From an uncultured Lachnospiraceae bacterium (lineage in GTDB: Bacteria > Bacillota > Clostridia > Lachnospirales > Lachnospiraceae): 62,558 bases of DNA. The stretch covers positions 1 through 62,558 of the forward strand of contig CABSCP010000028.1 of the NCBI GenBank assembly GCA_902476265.1. Reading direction: 5' to 3'. A program made the translations under genes and the position numbers. The notes beneath the pieces are model-generated. The model was given only the letters and a program-made list of their open reading frames with translations. It was not told the origin of the DNA and did no database searches. Every line of letters begins with the position of its first letter. The first letter of the stretch is position 1. Of this stretch, positions 15,724 through 24,059 are shown in pieces.

Positions 15724-16518
15724 TCAATGCTCCACAATGACTTTTTTCGGACATTTTTCCGCGCACTGGCCGCAGCCGATACATTTCTCGGGATCGATGG
15801 CAGCGTTGAAACTGTCAATCGTCACTGCATCTACAGGACAGTTCTTCTTGCACAGTGTGCAGCCGATGCAGCCGGCAGAACATGCCTTCATGGTAACAGG
15901 TCCTTTATCCTTAGAACTGCATGCTACCAGATATTTTGCGTCGTAAGGTACCAGAGAAATCAGATGTTTGGGGCAGACCGCCACACATTTACCGCAGGCT
16001 TTGCAGGCTTCCTTATCCACCACCGCCACACCGTCCACCACATGGATAGCGTCAAAGGGACAGGCCTTCACGCAGCTTCCGTAGCCCAGGCAGCCGTAAT
16101 TACAGGACTTTGCGCCGCCGTTTGGCACGAAGGAAAGCATCTGACAGTCCTCAATCCCCGTGTACTCATAGTCTACGCCGGCTTTATCACAGGTACCCTG
16201 GCAGGCCACAAAGGCCACCATGCGCTTGCCTTCTTCGGCTTCTACACCCATGATGGCAGCCACCTTCTTGCCTACCGATTCTCCGCCTACGGGACAGCCG
16301 TTTACAGGCGCTTCTCCTTTTGCAATGGCAGCCGCCAGACCGGAACAGCCCGCATAACCGCAGCCGCCGCAGTTATTTCCCGGAAGAACCGCCAGAACGG
16401 CTTCTTCCTTTTCATCCACTTCCACTTTAAATTTAATGCCGGCAACCCCCAGGAACAGGCCGATGAAAAGACCGACTGCACCAACAATTGCCGTTGCAAT
16501 AAGAATACCAGATATCAT
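15724..16518 (-). CDS. rnfB: Rnf complex subunit B
   Basis: A 264-residue membrane-anchored iron-sulfur subunit that takes electrons from reduced ferredoxin. One N-terminal helix (residues 2-27) precedes a 4Fe-4S domain with NNCGGCGYAGCSGLA and a following Cys near residue 75. Then come ferredoxin-type CxxC..CP clusters: NYGCLGYGSCVKACPFDA, CKACGKCVAVCP, CIGCTLCKKNCP and CIGCGQCAEKCP. ATG at 16518 follows AGGAGGG. It is the last rnf gene, 11 nt after rnfA. The cluster set fits clostridial RnfB. Confidence 0.96.
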   Translation of the reverse strand: MISGILIATAIVGAVGLFIGLFLGVAGIKFKVEVDEKEEAVLAVLPGNNCGGCGYAGCSGLAAAIAKGEAPVNGCPVGGESVGKKVAAIMGVEAEEGKRMVAFVACQGTCDKAGVDYEYTGIEDCQMLSFVPNGGAKSCNYGCLGYGSCVKACPFDAIHVVDGVAVVDKEACKACGKCVAVCPKHLISLVPYDAKYLVACSSKDKGPVTMKACSAGCIGCTLCKKNCPVDAVTIDSFNAAIDPEKCIGCGQCAEKCPKKVIVEH

Positions 16519-16529
16519 CGTCCACCCTC

Positions 16530-17117
16530 CTACAAAAGTCCGGAGAATCCGCAGAATGCGATCGCCATCAGTCCAGCTGTGAGCAGCACGATGGGCATTC
16601 CTTTAAAGGATTCCGGAACATCGTTGTATACCATTTTTTCACGGATGCCCGCCAGGATCACAATAGCGATGGTAAAGCCAAGGGCGGTCGCAAATCCGTA
16701 TACCATGCCGGTAAAAATACCGTATCCCTTCTGTACATTGGTGAGCGCAACGCCCAGCACCGCACAGTTGGTGGTGATCAGCGGAAGGTAAACTCCCAGT
16801 GCCTCGTACAGACTCTTCATGTATTTCTTCAAAAACATTTCCACAAACTGCACCAAAGCCGCGATAACCAGTATGAAAACGATGGTCTGCAGATACTCAA
16901 TATGCAGCGGGATCAGAATAAAACGGTAAATGACCCCTGCCACACCGCTAGAAAGGGTGATGACGAAAACCACCGCGGTCCCCATTCCTGCCGCCGTTTC
17001 CACCTTTTTGGAAACGCCAAGGAACGGACAGAGTCCTAAAAACTGGCTTAAAACCACATTGCTGACAAGGGCAGCACCGATGATCAGCAGCAATAAATCC
17101 TTTACCTGCGCTAACAT
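16530..17117 (-). CDS. rnfA: Rnf complex subunit A
   Basis: A 195-residue membrane subunit with six predicted helices and the RnfA signature LVSNVVLSQFLGLCPFLGVSKK at its start (the Cys ligates a 2Fe-2S cluster shared with RnfE) and ITTNCAVLGVAL in the second half. It forms the electron path across the membrane with RnfE. The ATG immediately follows the rnfE stop (TAAATG), so translation is probably coupled. Confidence 0.97.
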   Translation of the reverse strand: MLAQVKDLLLLIIGAALVSNVVLSQFLGLCPFLGVSKKVETAAGMGTAVVFVITLSSGVAGVIYRFILIPLHIEYLQTIVFILVIAALVQFVEMFLKKYMKSLYEALGVYLPLITTNCAVLGVALTNVQKGYGIFTGMVYGFATALGFTIAIVILAGIREKMVYNDVPESFKGMPIVLLTAGLMAIAFCGFSGLL

Positions 17118-17852
17118 TTATTTGCCCTCCTCTTCTCTTTTTTCTGCTTTATTATCATAGAAGCTGTGCCCGCAGCAGCCGCTGTTGCCGCAGCCTAAGC
17201 AGTCCTCGGAGCAGCCGGACTGGATCTTACTCATATCCTTGCCCTTCTTCTCGCCGTTGATCTTCACTTTGTTCTGGATGGCCGTCAGCACCGCCAGCAC
17301 GAAGAACGCGCCGGGCGCCATCACGAAGATGGAGAAAGGCACATAGGATGCCGGCATGATATGGATGCCGAAAATTTCACCTGCACCCAGGATTTCACGT
17401 ACCGCACCGATACAGGTCAGCGCAAAGGAGAAGCCAAGGCCCATACCGATGCCGTCAAACAGAGACGGAATCACGGGATTTTTGGAAGCATATGCTTCCG
17501 CACGACCCAAAATGATACAGTTTACAACGATCAGCGGAATATAAATGCCCAGCGCCTTGTAAAGGTCCGGCAAAAATCCCTGCAAAAGCAGCTGCATCAT
17601 AGTTACAAAAGAGGCTACGATTACGATAAAAGCGGGAATCCTCACTTTATCCGGAATGATGTTGCGCAGCGCTGAAATGATCAGATTGCTCAGCGCAAGA
17701 ACCACCATAGTGGTCAGGCCCATTCCCAGGCCGTTCACAGCGCTTGTGGTCACCGCCAGCGTAGGGCACATGCCCAGCGTCAGCACAAAGGTCGGATTTT
17801 CTTTGATAATGCCGTTTAAGAGACGTTCTCCGGCACTGTTGTTTTTACTCAT
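17118..17852 (-). CDS. rnfE: Rnf complex subunit E with cysteine-rich C-terminal tail
   Basis: A 244-residue membrane subunit, homologous to RnfA in inverted topology. The core (about residues 1-200) has NPTFVLTLGMCPTLAVT with the cluster-binding Cys and IVVNCIILGRAEA. The last ~45 residues are unusual: after a charged linker comes CSEDCLGCGNSGCCGHSFY and a Lys/Glu-rich end. Typical RnfE ends soon after the last helix. ATG at 17852 has GGAGGTG 8 nt upstream and overlaps the end of rnfG by 8 nt. The tail is described further under findings. Confidence 0.96.
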   Translation of the reverse strand: MSKNNSAGERLLNGIIKENPTFVLTLGMCPTLAVTTSAVNGLGMGLTTMVVLALSNLIISALRNIIPDKVRIPAFIVIVASFVTMMQLLLQGFLPDLYKALGIYIPLIVVNCIILGRAEAYASKNPVIPSLFDGIGMGLGFSFALTCIGAVREILGAGEIFGIHIMPASYVPFSIFVMAPGAFFVLAVLTAIQNKVKINGEKKGKDMSKIQSGCSEDCLGCGNSGCCGHSFYDNKAEKREEEGK

Positions 17853-18459
17853 TGTCCGCACCTCCTGTCAGTTCTGTCTGAAAATAATACAGCCCCGCAT
17901 TGACTCCATTGGTCATTGCATTGGTTGTGATGGTAGCGCCGGAAATCGCATCGATCTCATTGTCACCGGCCGCACCGGTCTTTGTATAAACAAAGGGGTA
18001 CGCATTCCGTCCTGCAAACTGGGGCACCAGAACGTCTTCCGCCTGCATCCCCAGGCCGGGTGTTTCGGAAATGGACAGCAGGGAAATGCCGTTTAAAGAG
18101 CCGTCTGCGTTGATGCCCATAGTGAACTGAATGTCACCGCCGTAACCTTCATGAGTGGTGACGGTGAGGACATAGCCCATCACGGCACCGGAAGCATCCC
18201 GTGCCGTCTGATAGCCGTTGACTGTCTGAGCGCTATATCCGCCCTCCGTCAAAACGGCATCCGCTTTTGCCTGGTCAAAATCCTGCGCCTGTTCAAAGGA
18301 GTCCGCATCCGCAAAAACTTCCCTGCACGCTTTTTCCAGCGCCAGCGCTTCCTGTTTCGCGATGGGATCCTTCGTGATCTGGTATACGCCGCCCAGAAGA
18401 AGGCCTGCGATTAAGGTGATGGCAAACAGGATTGCCGCATCTTTGAACATATTTTTCAT
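17845..18459 (-). CDS. rnfG: Rnf complex subunit G (FMN-carrying)
   Basis: A 204-residue subunit with one N-terminal helix (about residues 7-27) and an exported FMN-binding domain. The flavinylation motif is D170-A-I-S-G-A-T176, so Thr176 should carry covalent FMN attached by ApbE. YEGYGG-type and ETPGLG segments of the family are visible. It overlaps rnfD by 4 nt (ATGA) and rnfE by 8 nt, showing tight translational coupling. Confidence 0.96.
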   Translation of the reverse strand: MKNMFKDAAILFAITLIAGLLLGGVYQITKDPIAKQEALALEKACREVFADADSFEQAQDFDQAKADAVLTEGGYSAQTVNGYQTARDASGAVMGYVLTVTTHEGYGGDIQFTMGINADGSLNGISLLSISETPGLGMQAEDVLVPQFAGRNAYPFVYTKTGAAGDNEIDAISGATITTNAMTNGVNAGLYYFQTELTGGADNE

Positions 18460-19397
18460 GACCGCTCCCCTCCTTTGCCGAATGCTTTTGGCATGGTGTA
18501 TTTTTCAATCAGGGGCACCAGCAGGTTGCCGATGATGATGGCATAGGAAACGCCCTCTGCGCTGGCGCCGAAGATTCGGAAAATCGCCGTCAAAAAGCCC
18601 AGGAAAATGCCATATATGTACTGCCCTTTCTTTGTCACGGGCCGGGTCACATAATCCGTAGCCATAAAGAAGGCCCCCAGCATCAGGCCGCCGCCTGCCA
18701 GCTGTGCGGAAATATAAGCGCCGTTTACGGCTCTGCCGGAAAGCGCTGCGAACAGGGCTACAAAAACAGCAAAGGAAACGATGTAACTGCCGGGCACCTT
18801 CAAGTCGATAATCCCCGCAAGGATCAGAATGCAGGCGCCGATCACGATCGCAATCATGGAAGTCTCGCCGATGGTTCCGGCGGTACGTCCCACGATCATA
18901 TCCATCACATTCACGCCTTCGCCTGCTTTTAAGCTGGCCAGGGGCGTAGCGCCCGTATAAGCGTCACAATTAAAATTGGTCATAATGGATGTAAAAGAAA
19001 TCAGCAGGAAACATCTGCCCGCCAGTGCCGGGTTCATAAAGTTCTGTCCCAGGCCGCCGAAAAGCATCTTCACCACCAGGATTGCGAACACGCCGCCCAC
19101 TACGGGAATCCACCACGGCACGGAAACCGGAAGGTTTAACGCCAGCAAAAGCCCTGTCACCACTGCGGACAGGTCGCCGATTGTCACTTTTTTCTTACAG
19201 ATTTTTTCGAATACATATTCTGTCAGGACCGTGGATGCGATACAGATCGCGATGATGAGCGCAGCCCTGAATCCGAAATTATAAATGCCAAAGAATGCCG
19301 CGGGAAGCAAAGCGATGACCACAGTCAGCATGATTCTGCTCGTCGTATCTTTGGCCCTGATATGGGGATTGGATGATACCTTCATCAAATCACTCAT
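18456..19397 (-). CDS. rnfD: Rnf complex subunit D (FMN-carrying)
   Basis: A 313-residue membrane subunit of the RnfD/NqrB family with about eight or nine helices, proposed to take part in ion translocation. The flavinylation motif is D145-A-Y-T-G-A-T151 in the CDAYTGATPLAS segment. SSNPHIRAKDTTSRIM at the start and LFGGLGQNFMNPALAGR are family signatures. It begins 12 nt after rnfC. Confidence 0.96.
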   Translation of the reverse strand: MSDLMKVSSNPHIRAKDTTSRIMLTVVIALLPAAFFGIYNFGFRAALIIAICIASTVLTEYVFEKICKKKVTIGDLSAVVTGLLLALNLPVSVPWWIPVVGGVFAILVVKMLFGGLGQNFMNPALAGRCFLLISFTSIMTNFNCDAYTGATPLASLKAGEGVNVMDMIVGRTAGTIGETSMIAIVIGACILILAGIIDLKVPGSYIVSFAVFVALFAALSGRAVNGAYISAQLAGGGLMLGAFFMATDYVTRPVTKKGQYIYGIFLGFLTAIFRIFGASAEGVSYAIIIGNLLVPLIEKYTMPKAFGKGGERS

Positions 19398-19409
19398 TGC
19401 TTTCTCCTC

Positions 19410-20732
19410 CTACTTTTTCTTCTTTTTCTCTGCCAGGACCATCTTACGGGCCGATTTGATCGCCTGGGTCAAAGGCCGTTTGGCCGGACAGATATAGCTG
19501 CAGCAGCCGCATTCACAGCACTCCAGCCCGTCATGGGCTTCAAAGCCTTCCAGATCATGATGCTCCGCACATTCGGCAAGCAGTTTGGGCACTACTCTTC
19601 CGGGACATACTTCCACACAGCGTCCGCAGTTAATGCAGGCCGTGGATTCGCCGGCAGAAACATCATCCTTCGTCAGACATAAAAGAGCGGAGGCCGTCTT
19701 GGTTGTGGGTACGTCCAGGTCAAAAATACCAAATCCCATCATCGGGCCGCCGGAAATGATCTTCACCGGCTGCTGTTTGAAACCGCCCGCTTCATCGATG
19801 AGTTCATGATAGTTGGTCCCGATGCGCACTACGAAGTTCTGCGGATTTGCCACCGCATCTCCGGTCACGGTAACGATCCGGTTCATCAGGGGCTTTCCTT
19901 CGTTCACCGCACGGTTGATTGCCACAACAGTATCCACGTTGTCCACGATGCAGCCCGCATCCGCAGGAAGCATGGAAGAATTGATGGCTCTGCCGGTCAC
20001 CGCATAGATCAGATGCCGCTCAGATCCCTGGGGATATTTGGTCTTTAAGGGGGCCACGGAAATTTTGGGCTCATCCTTTGTCATCTTTTTGAGCAGTTCA
20101 ATACAGTCGGGTTTATTATCCTCCACCGCCAGCACTCCCTGCGCGTTGGGGAACAGCTGCAGAATCACTTTCAGCCCGCCGATCAGTTTGTCGGGCTCTT
20201 CCAGCATCCTGCGGTAGTCCGATGTGAGATAAGGTTCACACTCCGCACAGTTGGCGATCACATAAGTGATTTTGTCCGGTTCCTTAGGGCTCATTTTCAC
20301 ATGGGTGGGGAACCCCGCTCCGCCCATACCCACGATGCCGGCCTCTTTAATTCTGTTCACGATCTCTTCACGGGTCATCTGCTCTACGGGCACAACCGGA
20401 GGATACTCCACCTCCTCATATAAATGGTCATTTTCGATGACAATGCTCATCACATTATCGCCGGTCACCACACGGCGGGGCTCAATTGCCTTTACCGTAC
20501 CGGAAACGGTGGCGAATACAGGCGCGGACACAAAGCCCTGCGCTTCGGCGATCTTCTGTCCTGCCAGCACACGATCACCCTTTGCGACGATCGGAGCGGC
20601 GGGCGCGCCAATATGCTGGGACAAAGGATAAACCAGATCTCCCTTCGGCAGTACCGCCTTCATGGGCTTATCCTTGGAAATATCCTTCCCATCGTAAGGA
20701 TGAATTCCGCCCATAAATGTTAACTTAGCCAT
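19410..20732 (-). CDS. rnfC: Rnf complex subunit C
   Basis: A 440-residue peripheral subunit where NAD+ is reduced. Order of domains: N-terminal barrel-sandwich (GGIHPYDGK..., VAKGDRVLAGQKI), FMN/NADH-binding domain with GIVGMGGAGFPTHVK near residue 135 and NCAECEPYLTSDYR near 160, a SLBB-like segment, then two 4Fe-4S sites CINCGRCVEVCP and CCECGCCSYICP near the C-terminus. It is the first gene of the rnfCDGEAB operon. Upstream, a -10-like TACAAT (20786-20791, minus) lacks a good -35, so the promoter is unclear. Confidence 0.97.
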   Translation of the reverse strand: MAKLTFMGGIHPYDGKDISKDKPMKAVLPKGDLVYPLSQHIGAPAAPIVAKGDRVLAGQKIAEAQGFVSAPVFATVSGTVKAIEPRRVVTGDNVMSIVIENDHLYEEVEYPPVVPVEQMTREEIVNRIKEAGIVGMGGAGFPTHVKMSPKEPDKITYVIANCAECEPYLTSDYRRMLEEPDKLIGGLKVILQLFPNAQGVLAVEDNKPDCIELLKKMTKDEPKISVAPLKTKYPQGSERHLIYAVTGRAINSSMLPADAGCIVDNVDTVVAINRAVNEGKPLMNRIVTVTGDAVANPQNFVVRIGTNYHELIDEAGGFKQQPVKIISGGPMMGFGIFDLDVPTTKTASALLCLTKDDVSAGESTACINCGRCVEVCPGRVVPKLLAECAEHHDLEGFEAHDGLECCECGCCSYICPAKRPLTQAIKSARKMVLAEKKKKK

Positions 20733-20856
20733 TCACTACCCTTCTTTCCTCAAAGATTTGATATGCTAGAGCATCAATACATCACATTGTATACATGCTC
20801 GCTAGTACAATAATACTATTTTTTTTGACAAATTACTACAGTAAATTTTAAATATA

Positions 20857-20865
20857 TGCTATTAT
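20857..20865 (+). promoter_or_regulatory. Extended -10 placing the start at the exonuclease ATG
   Basis: TGCTATTAT (20857-20865) is an extended -10 whose expected start point is 20872, the A of the ATG. An alternative TTGACA (20825-20830) with weak TTAAAT (20848-20853) would leave only about 12 nt of leader. Confidence 0.5.
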
Positions 20866-20871
20866 ATTCGT

Positions 20872-22002
20872 ATGAAAACACTAGAAAAAAATATAACTTC
20901 CCTCAAAACAGAATCTCTCCGAGACTGCTTTCCCCATCCGGAGGAAGTCCTCTTTTTCGATATAGAAACCACCGGATTTTCTCCCAGGGGCGCCTCTGTC
21001 TACCTCATCGGCTGCGCTTATTTTACAACAGGCGGCTGGCGATGCAGGCAGTATTTCGCCGAGACTCCGGCCAAGGAAGCAGAGATTTTGCAGGCCTTTA
21101 CTTCCTTTTGCGCCTCCTTCTCCCATTTCGTCCATTTTAACGGGACCACCTTTGATATTCCCTTTCTTCAGGCGAAATGTAAGCGGCACAGCCTGGCCTC
21201 CTTCGCGCCGGCCTCACACTGTGATATTTACAAACGCATCAGCCCTTATAAAAATATGCTGCATCTGCCCGGCTGCCGTCAGAAACAGCTGGAAGAATTC
21301 ATCGGTCTTTTTCGGGAGGACCCCTTTAACGGCGGCCAGCTGATCGAGCTCTATCATGCCTATGGGGAATCCCGGGACCAGCGGCTTTTGGAAGTGCTCC
21401 TGCTTCATAATTATGAGGACCTTGCCGGAATGCTGCAGCTTTATTCCATCCTGGCAATCCCCGCCCTCTTTGAGCAGGGTGAGTTTACGGTAGAAAAAGC
21501 GCTGCTGCAGAAAGCAGAGGACTCCGACGGCGTTGTCTGCAGCGAATTTCTGTTCCGCCTGTCCACAAAAATGCCCCTTCCTGTCCCTCTGTCCTGCCAC
21601 GGTTCTTCCGGCATTTTAAAAAGCTGTTTTGTTTCCGGCCGTGACAGGCAGATTTTGATCAGGCTGCCTGTCCTGGAAGGGGAACTGAAATACTTCTACC
21701 GGGATTATAAAAACTATTCCTACCTGCCCGCCGAGGATGCGGCCATTCATAAGTCTGTTGCAGTATATGTGGACAAATCACAGCGTATGCCTGCAACCGC
21801 CGCAACCTGTTACACCAGAAAAAGCGGCAGATTCCTCCCCTGCTTTGGTGAAACTGTACCGGAGATTCCCAGGTTTAAAAAGGATTACGTAGAAAAGCAG
21901 GAATGGTTTGCGGCGGATGAATCGTTTCTTGAAAATGAGGACCGGCTAAAAAATTATGCCGCAGAAGTGTTGGCAGCTTTTACGAAAAAGCCGCGGAATT
22001 AA
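20872..22002 (+). CDS. YprB-like DEDD-type 3'-5' exonuclease, ribonuclease H-like fold
   Basis: A 376-residue protein with an RNase H-like exonuclease domain at about residues 25-195. Acidic catalytic residues are visible: D30 and E32 in FFDIETTGF, Asp in FNGTTFDIPFL, and Asp in LLHNYEDLAGM. The C-terminal half is a variable region with no recognised domain. B. subtilis YprB is of this family; the nucleic acid substrate is not established. No Shine-Dalgarno sequence precedes the ATG and no better in-frame start exists before the DIE motif, so the message may be leaderless. It stands alone between the rnf operon (divergent) and the S1 gene (convergent). Confidence 0.82.
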   Translation: MKTLEKNITSLKTESLRDCFPHPEEVLFFDIETTGFSPRGASVYLIGCAYFTTGGWRCRQYFAETPAKEAEILQAFTSFCASFSHFVHFNGTTFDIPFLQAKCKRHSLASFAPASHCDIYKRISPYKNMLHLPGCRQKQLEEFIGLFREDPFNGGQLIELYHAYGESRDQRLLEVLLLHNYEDLAGMLQLYSILAIPALFEQGEFTVEKALLQKAEDSDGVVCSEFLFRLSTKMPLPVPLSCHGSSGILKSCFVSGRDRQILIRLPVLEGELKYFYRDYKNYSYLPAEDAAIHKSVAVYVDKSQRMPATAATCYTRKSGRFLPCFGETVPEIPRFKKDYVEKQEWFAADESFLENEDRLKNYAAEVLAAFTKKPRN

Positions 22003-22029
22003 AAATATGCGCCGGAATTTCAGATGAAA

Positions 22030-22059
22030 AAAGGACGCTCCGTTATGGATGCGTCCTTT
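22030..22059. terminator. Bidirectional terminator of the ispH/S1 operon and exonuclease gene
   Basis: aaaggacgc (22030-22038) pairs with gcgtccttt (22051-22059). The minus strand continues into six T, giving a strong stop for the leftward S1 gene; the plus-strand tract is weaker. Confidence 0.85.
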
Positions 22060-22073
22060 GATTATTTTACAGA

Positions 22074-23213
22074 TTATTCTTCATTTCCCTGTTCTGCAAT
22101 CACAGCGTCGATGTCAACAGAAACAACATCTTCATCTTCCTGCACTTCCTTCTTGGGTTCAGGAGCGAGCAGTGCTTTGATGCTCAGGCTGATCTTTCTG
22201 TCGTTCTCGTTGAAGTCAACAACTTTGGCTGTCACTTCTTCACCAACTTTTAATACATCGGAGGGCTTTTCCACATGCTCTTTCGCGATCTGAGATACAT
22301 GAAGCAGCGCGTCAATGCCGGGCTCCAGTTCTACGAACGCGCCGAAGTCGGTCATTCTTGCAACTCTGCCTGTTACAACATTGCCTACCGCATATTTGAT
22401 ATCGGCATCTTTCCAGGGATTCTGGTCTTCAAATTTCAGGCTCAGAGCGATCTTATTGCCATTGATTTCCTTGATCAGGACATTCAGCTTGTCGCCAACC
22501 TTAAACACCTTCTTGGGATGTTCAATTCTGCCCCAGGACATTTCGGAAATGTGAAGCAGTCCGTCTGCGCCGCCCAGATCGATGAATGCGCCAAAGTCGG
22601 TCACATTCTTAACGGTTCCTTCCACAACGTCGCCTTCATGGATTCTTGCAAACAGTTCAGCCTGCATTTCAGCTTTCTTGGCAACGATCAGCTGTTTGCG
22701 GTCACCGATATATCTTCTTCTCTTAGGATTGTATTCACTGATCACAAATTCGATTTCCTGGCCCGCATATTTGGTCAGATCCTTCTCATAAGTATCGGAT
22801 ACAAGGCTTGCGGGAATGAAAATACGAACTTCTTCCACCACAACGATCAGGCCGCCGTCCAGAACCTGGGCAACATTTGCCTTTAAGATTTCATGGTTAT
22901 TGAATGCTTCTTCGATTCTCTTATTGCCTCTGTCTGCAGCGAGTCTCTTGTAGGTCAGAAGAACCTGGCCTTCGCCGTCATTTACCTTCAGCACTTTGAC
23001 TTCCATCGTGTCACCAGGCTTCACGATTGTGGTCATGTCAACGCTTGAATCGTTGGAGTACTCATTCTTGGTAAGGATACCGTCTGACTTGTATCCGATG
23101 TTCAGTACAACTTCTTCAGGCTTCACATCAATGACTGTACCTTCGACTACCTCTCCTGCATGTATTGTTTTCAGCGATGCTTCCAGCATCTGTTCAAAAG
23201 TTAATTCGGACAT
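22074..23213 (-). CDS. rpsA: Ribosomal protein S1-like protein with four S1 domains
   Basis: A 379-residue RNA-binding protein with four S1 repeats at about residues 19-90, 108-178, 194-262 and 276-347. The third and fourth carry the full VTDFGAFIDLGG...GLLHISE and MTDFGAFVELE...ALLHVSQ signatures, then an acidic tail. It helps mRNA engage the ribosome; gram-positive versions are shorter than the six-domain E. coli S1. ATG at 23213 has GAGGAGG 9 nt upstream and lies inside ispH, overlapping its end by 20 nt in a different frame. Many Clostridia fuse the two proteins; here they are separate. Confidence 0.9.
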   Translation of the reverse strand: MSELTFEQMLEASLKTIHAGEVVEGTVIDVKPEEVVLNIGYKSDGILTKNEYSNDSSVDMTTIVKPGDTMEVKVLKVNDGEGQVLLTYKRLAADRGNKRIEEAFNNHEILKANVAQVLDGGLIVVVEEVRIFIPASLVSDTYEKDLTKYAGQEIEFVISEYNPKRRRYIGDRKQLIVAKKAEMQAELFARIHEGDVVEGTVKNVTDFGAFIDLGGADGLLHISEMSWGRIEHPKKVFKVGDKLNVLIKEINGNKIALSLKFEDQNPWKDADIKYAVGNVVTGRVARMTDFGAFVELEPGIDALLHVSQIAKEHVEKPSDVLKVGEEVTAKVVDFNENDRKISLSIKALLAPEPKKEVQEDEDVVSVDIDAVIAEQGNEE

Positions 23214-24042
23214 AATTTTGAACCTCCTCGATGATTTTATTCGGGGTAGATGCCCCGGCTGTAATACCCACTAGTCGGACAGATTTAGGTAGTTCTAAAT
23301 GCAAGTCATCCAGTGTCTGTATAAAATAGGTGGCGGCACACTCCCGGCTGCAGATTTCATACAGCTTCCTGGTGTTGGAACTGTGCTTTCCTCCTATTAC
23401 TATCATAGCATCAACTTTGGCAGCAATTTCTCTCGCCTCGGTCTGTCTCTCCTCAGTTGCGTTACAGATAGTATTCACAACACTAATATAATACCCTCTT
23501 TTCATAAAAATTTCAACTAATTCTTGAAATTTATTGTAGTTAAATGTCGTTTGCGAAACGATGCACACTTCTTTTTGCCCGTCAATGCTGATTTTTTCGG
23601 CTTCTTCCCTGGTTTCGGCCACCATCGCGGGAGTGGTGCACCAGCCCATGATTCCCTCCACTTCCGGATGCCCGGCATTGCCGATGATCAGAATCTGCTT
23701 TCCCAGCGCGCTTTCCTTCTCCACAATTTTATGAATCCGTTTCACAAAGGGGCAGGTGGCATCCACACATTCCAGACCCTGTTTTTCAATCAGCTCATAA
23801 ATCCTTTTGGGCACCCCGTGGGAACGGATGACCACAGTGCCCTCCGTAATCCCTTTGAGGGCTTCCTCCGTTTCAATGACGGAAACCCCTTTTTCCTCCA
23901 GGTCCTTCACCACCTGTTCATTGTGGATGATCGGGCCATAGGTATATATTTTCTTTCCGGTCTGGGTCAGGTCATAGACCGTATCCACGGCCCGCTTTAC
24001 CCCAAAACAGAAACCGGCGCTCTTTGCAAGTAAAACTTCCAT
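23194..24042 (-). CDS. ispH: 4-hydroxy-3-methylbut-2-enyl diphosphate reductase
   Basis: A 282-residue iron-sulfur enzyme catalysing the last step of the MEP isoprenoid pathway, making IPP and DMAPP. The three cluster cysteines are C12 (AGFCFGVKRA), C97 (DATCPFVK) and C193 (NTICNATEERQ); RSHGVPK and GNAGHPEVEG are also conserved. The length is typical. It lies 17 nt after cmk and overlaps the S1 gene by 20 nt, the conserved cmk-ispH-S1 order of Firmicutes. Confidence 0.96.
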   Translation of the reverse strand: MEVLLAKSAGFCFGVKRAVDTVYDLTQTGKKIYTYGPIIHNEQVVKDLEEKGVSVIETEEALKGITEGTVVIRSHGVPKRIYELIEKQGLECVDATCPFVKRIHKIVEKESALGKQILIIGNAGHPEVEGIMGWCTTPAMVAETREEAEKISIDGQKEVCIVSQTTFNYNKFQELVEIFMKRGYYISVVNTICNATEERQTEAREIAAKVDAMIVIGGKHSSNTRKLYEICSRECAATYFIQTLDDLHLELPKSVRLVGITAGASTPNKIIEEVQNYVRINF

Positions 24043-24059
24043 TCAGTCCCTCCTGTTTT

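Noticed and set aside
23190..23230. A single fused IspH-S1 protein
   Set aside because: The frames differ and the S1 start has its own strong ribosome site, so two proteins are more likely.
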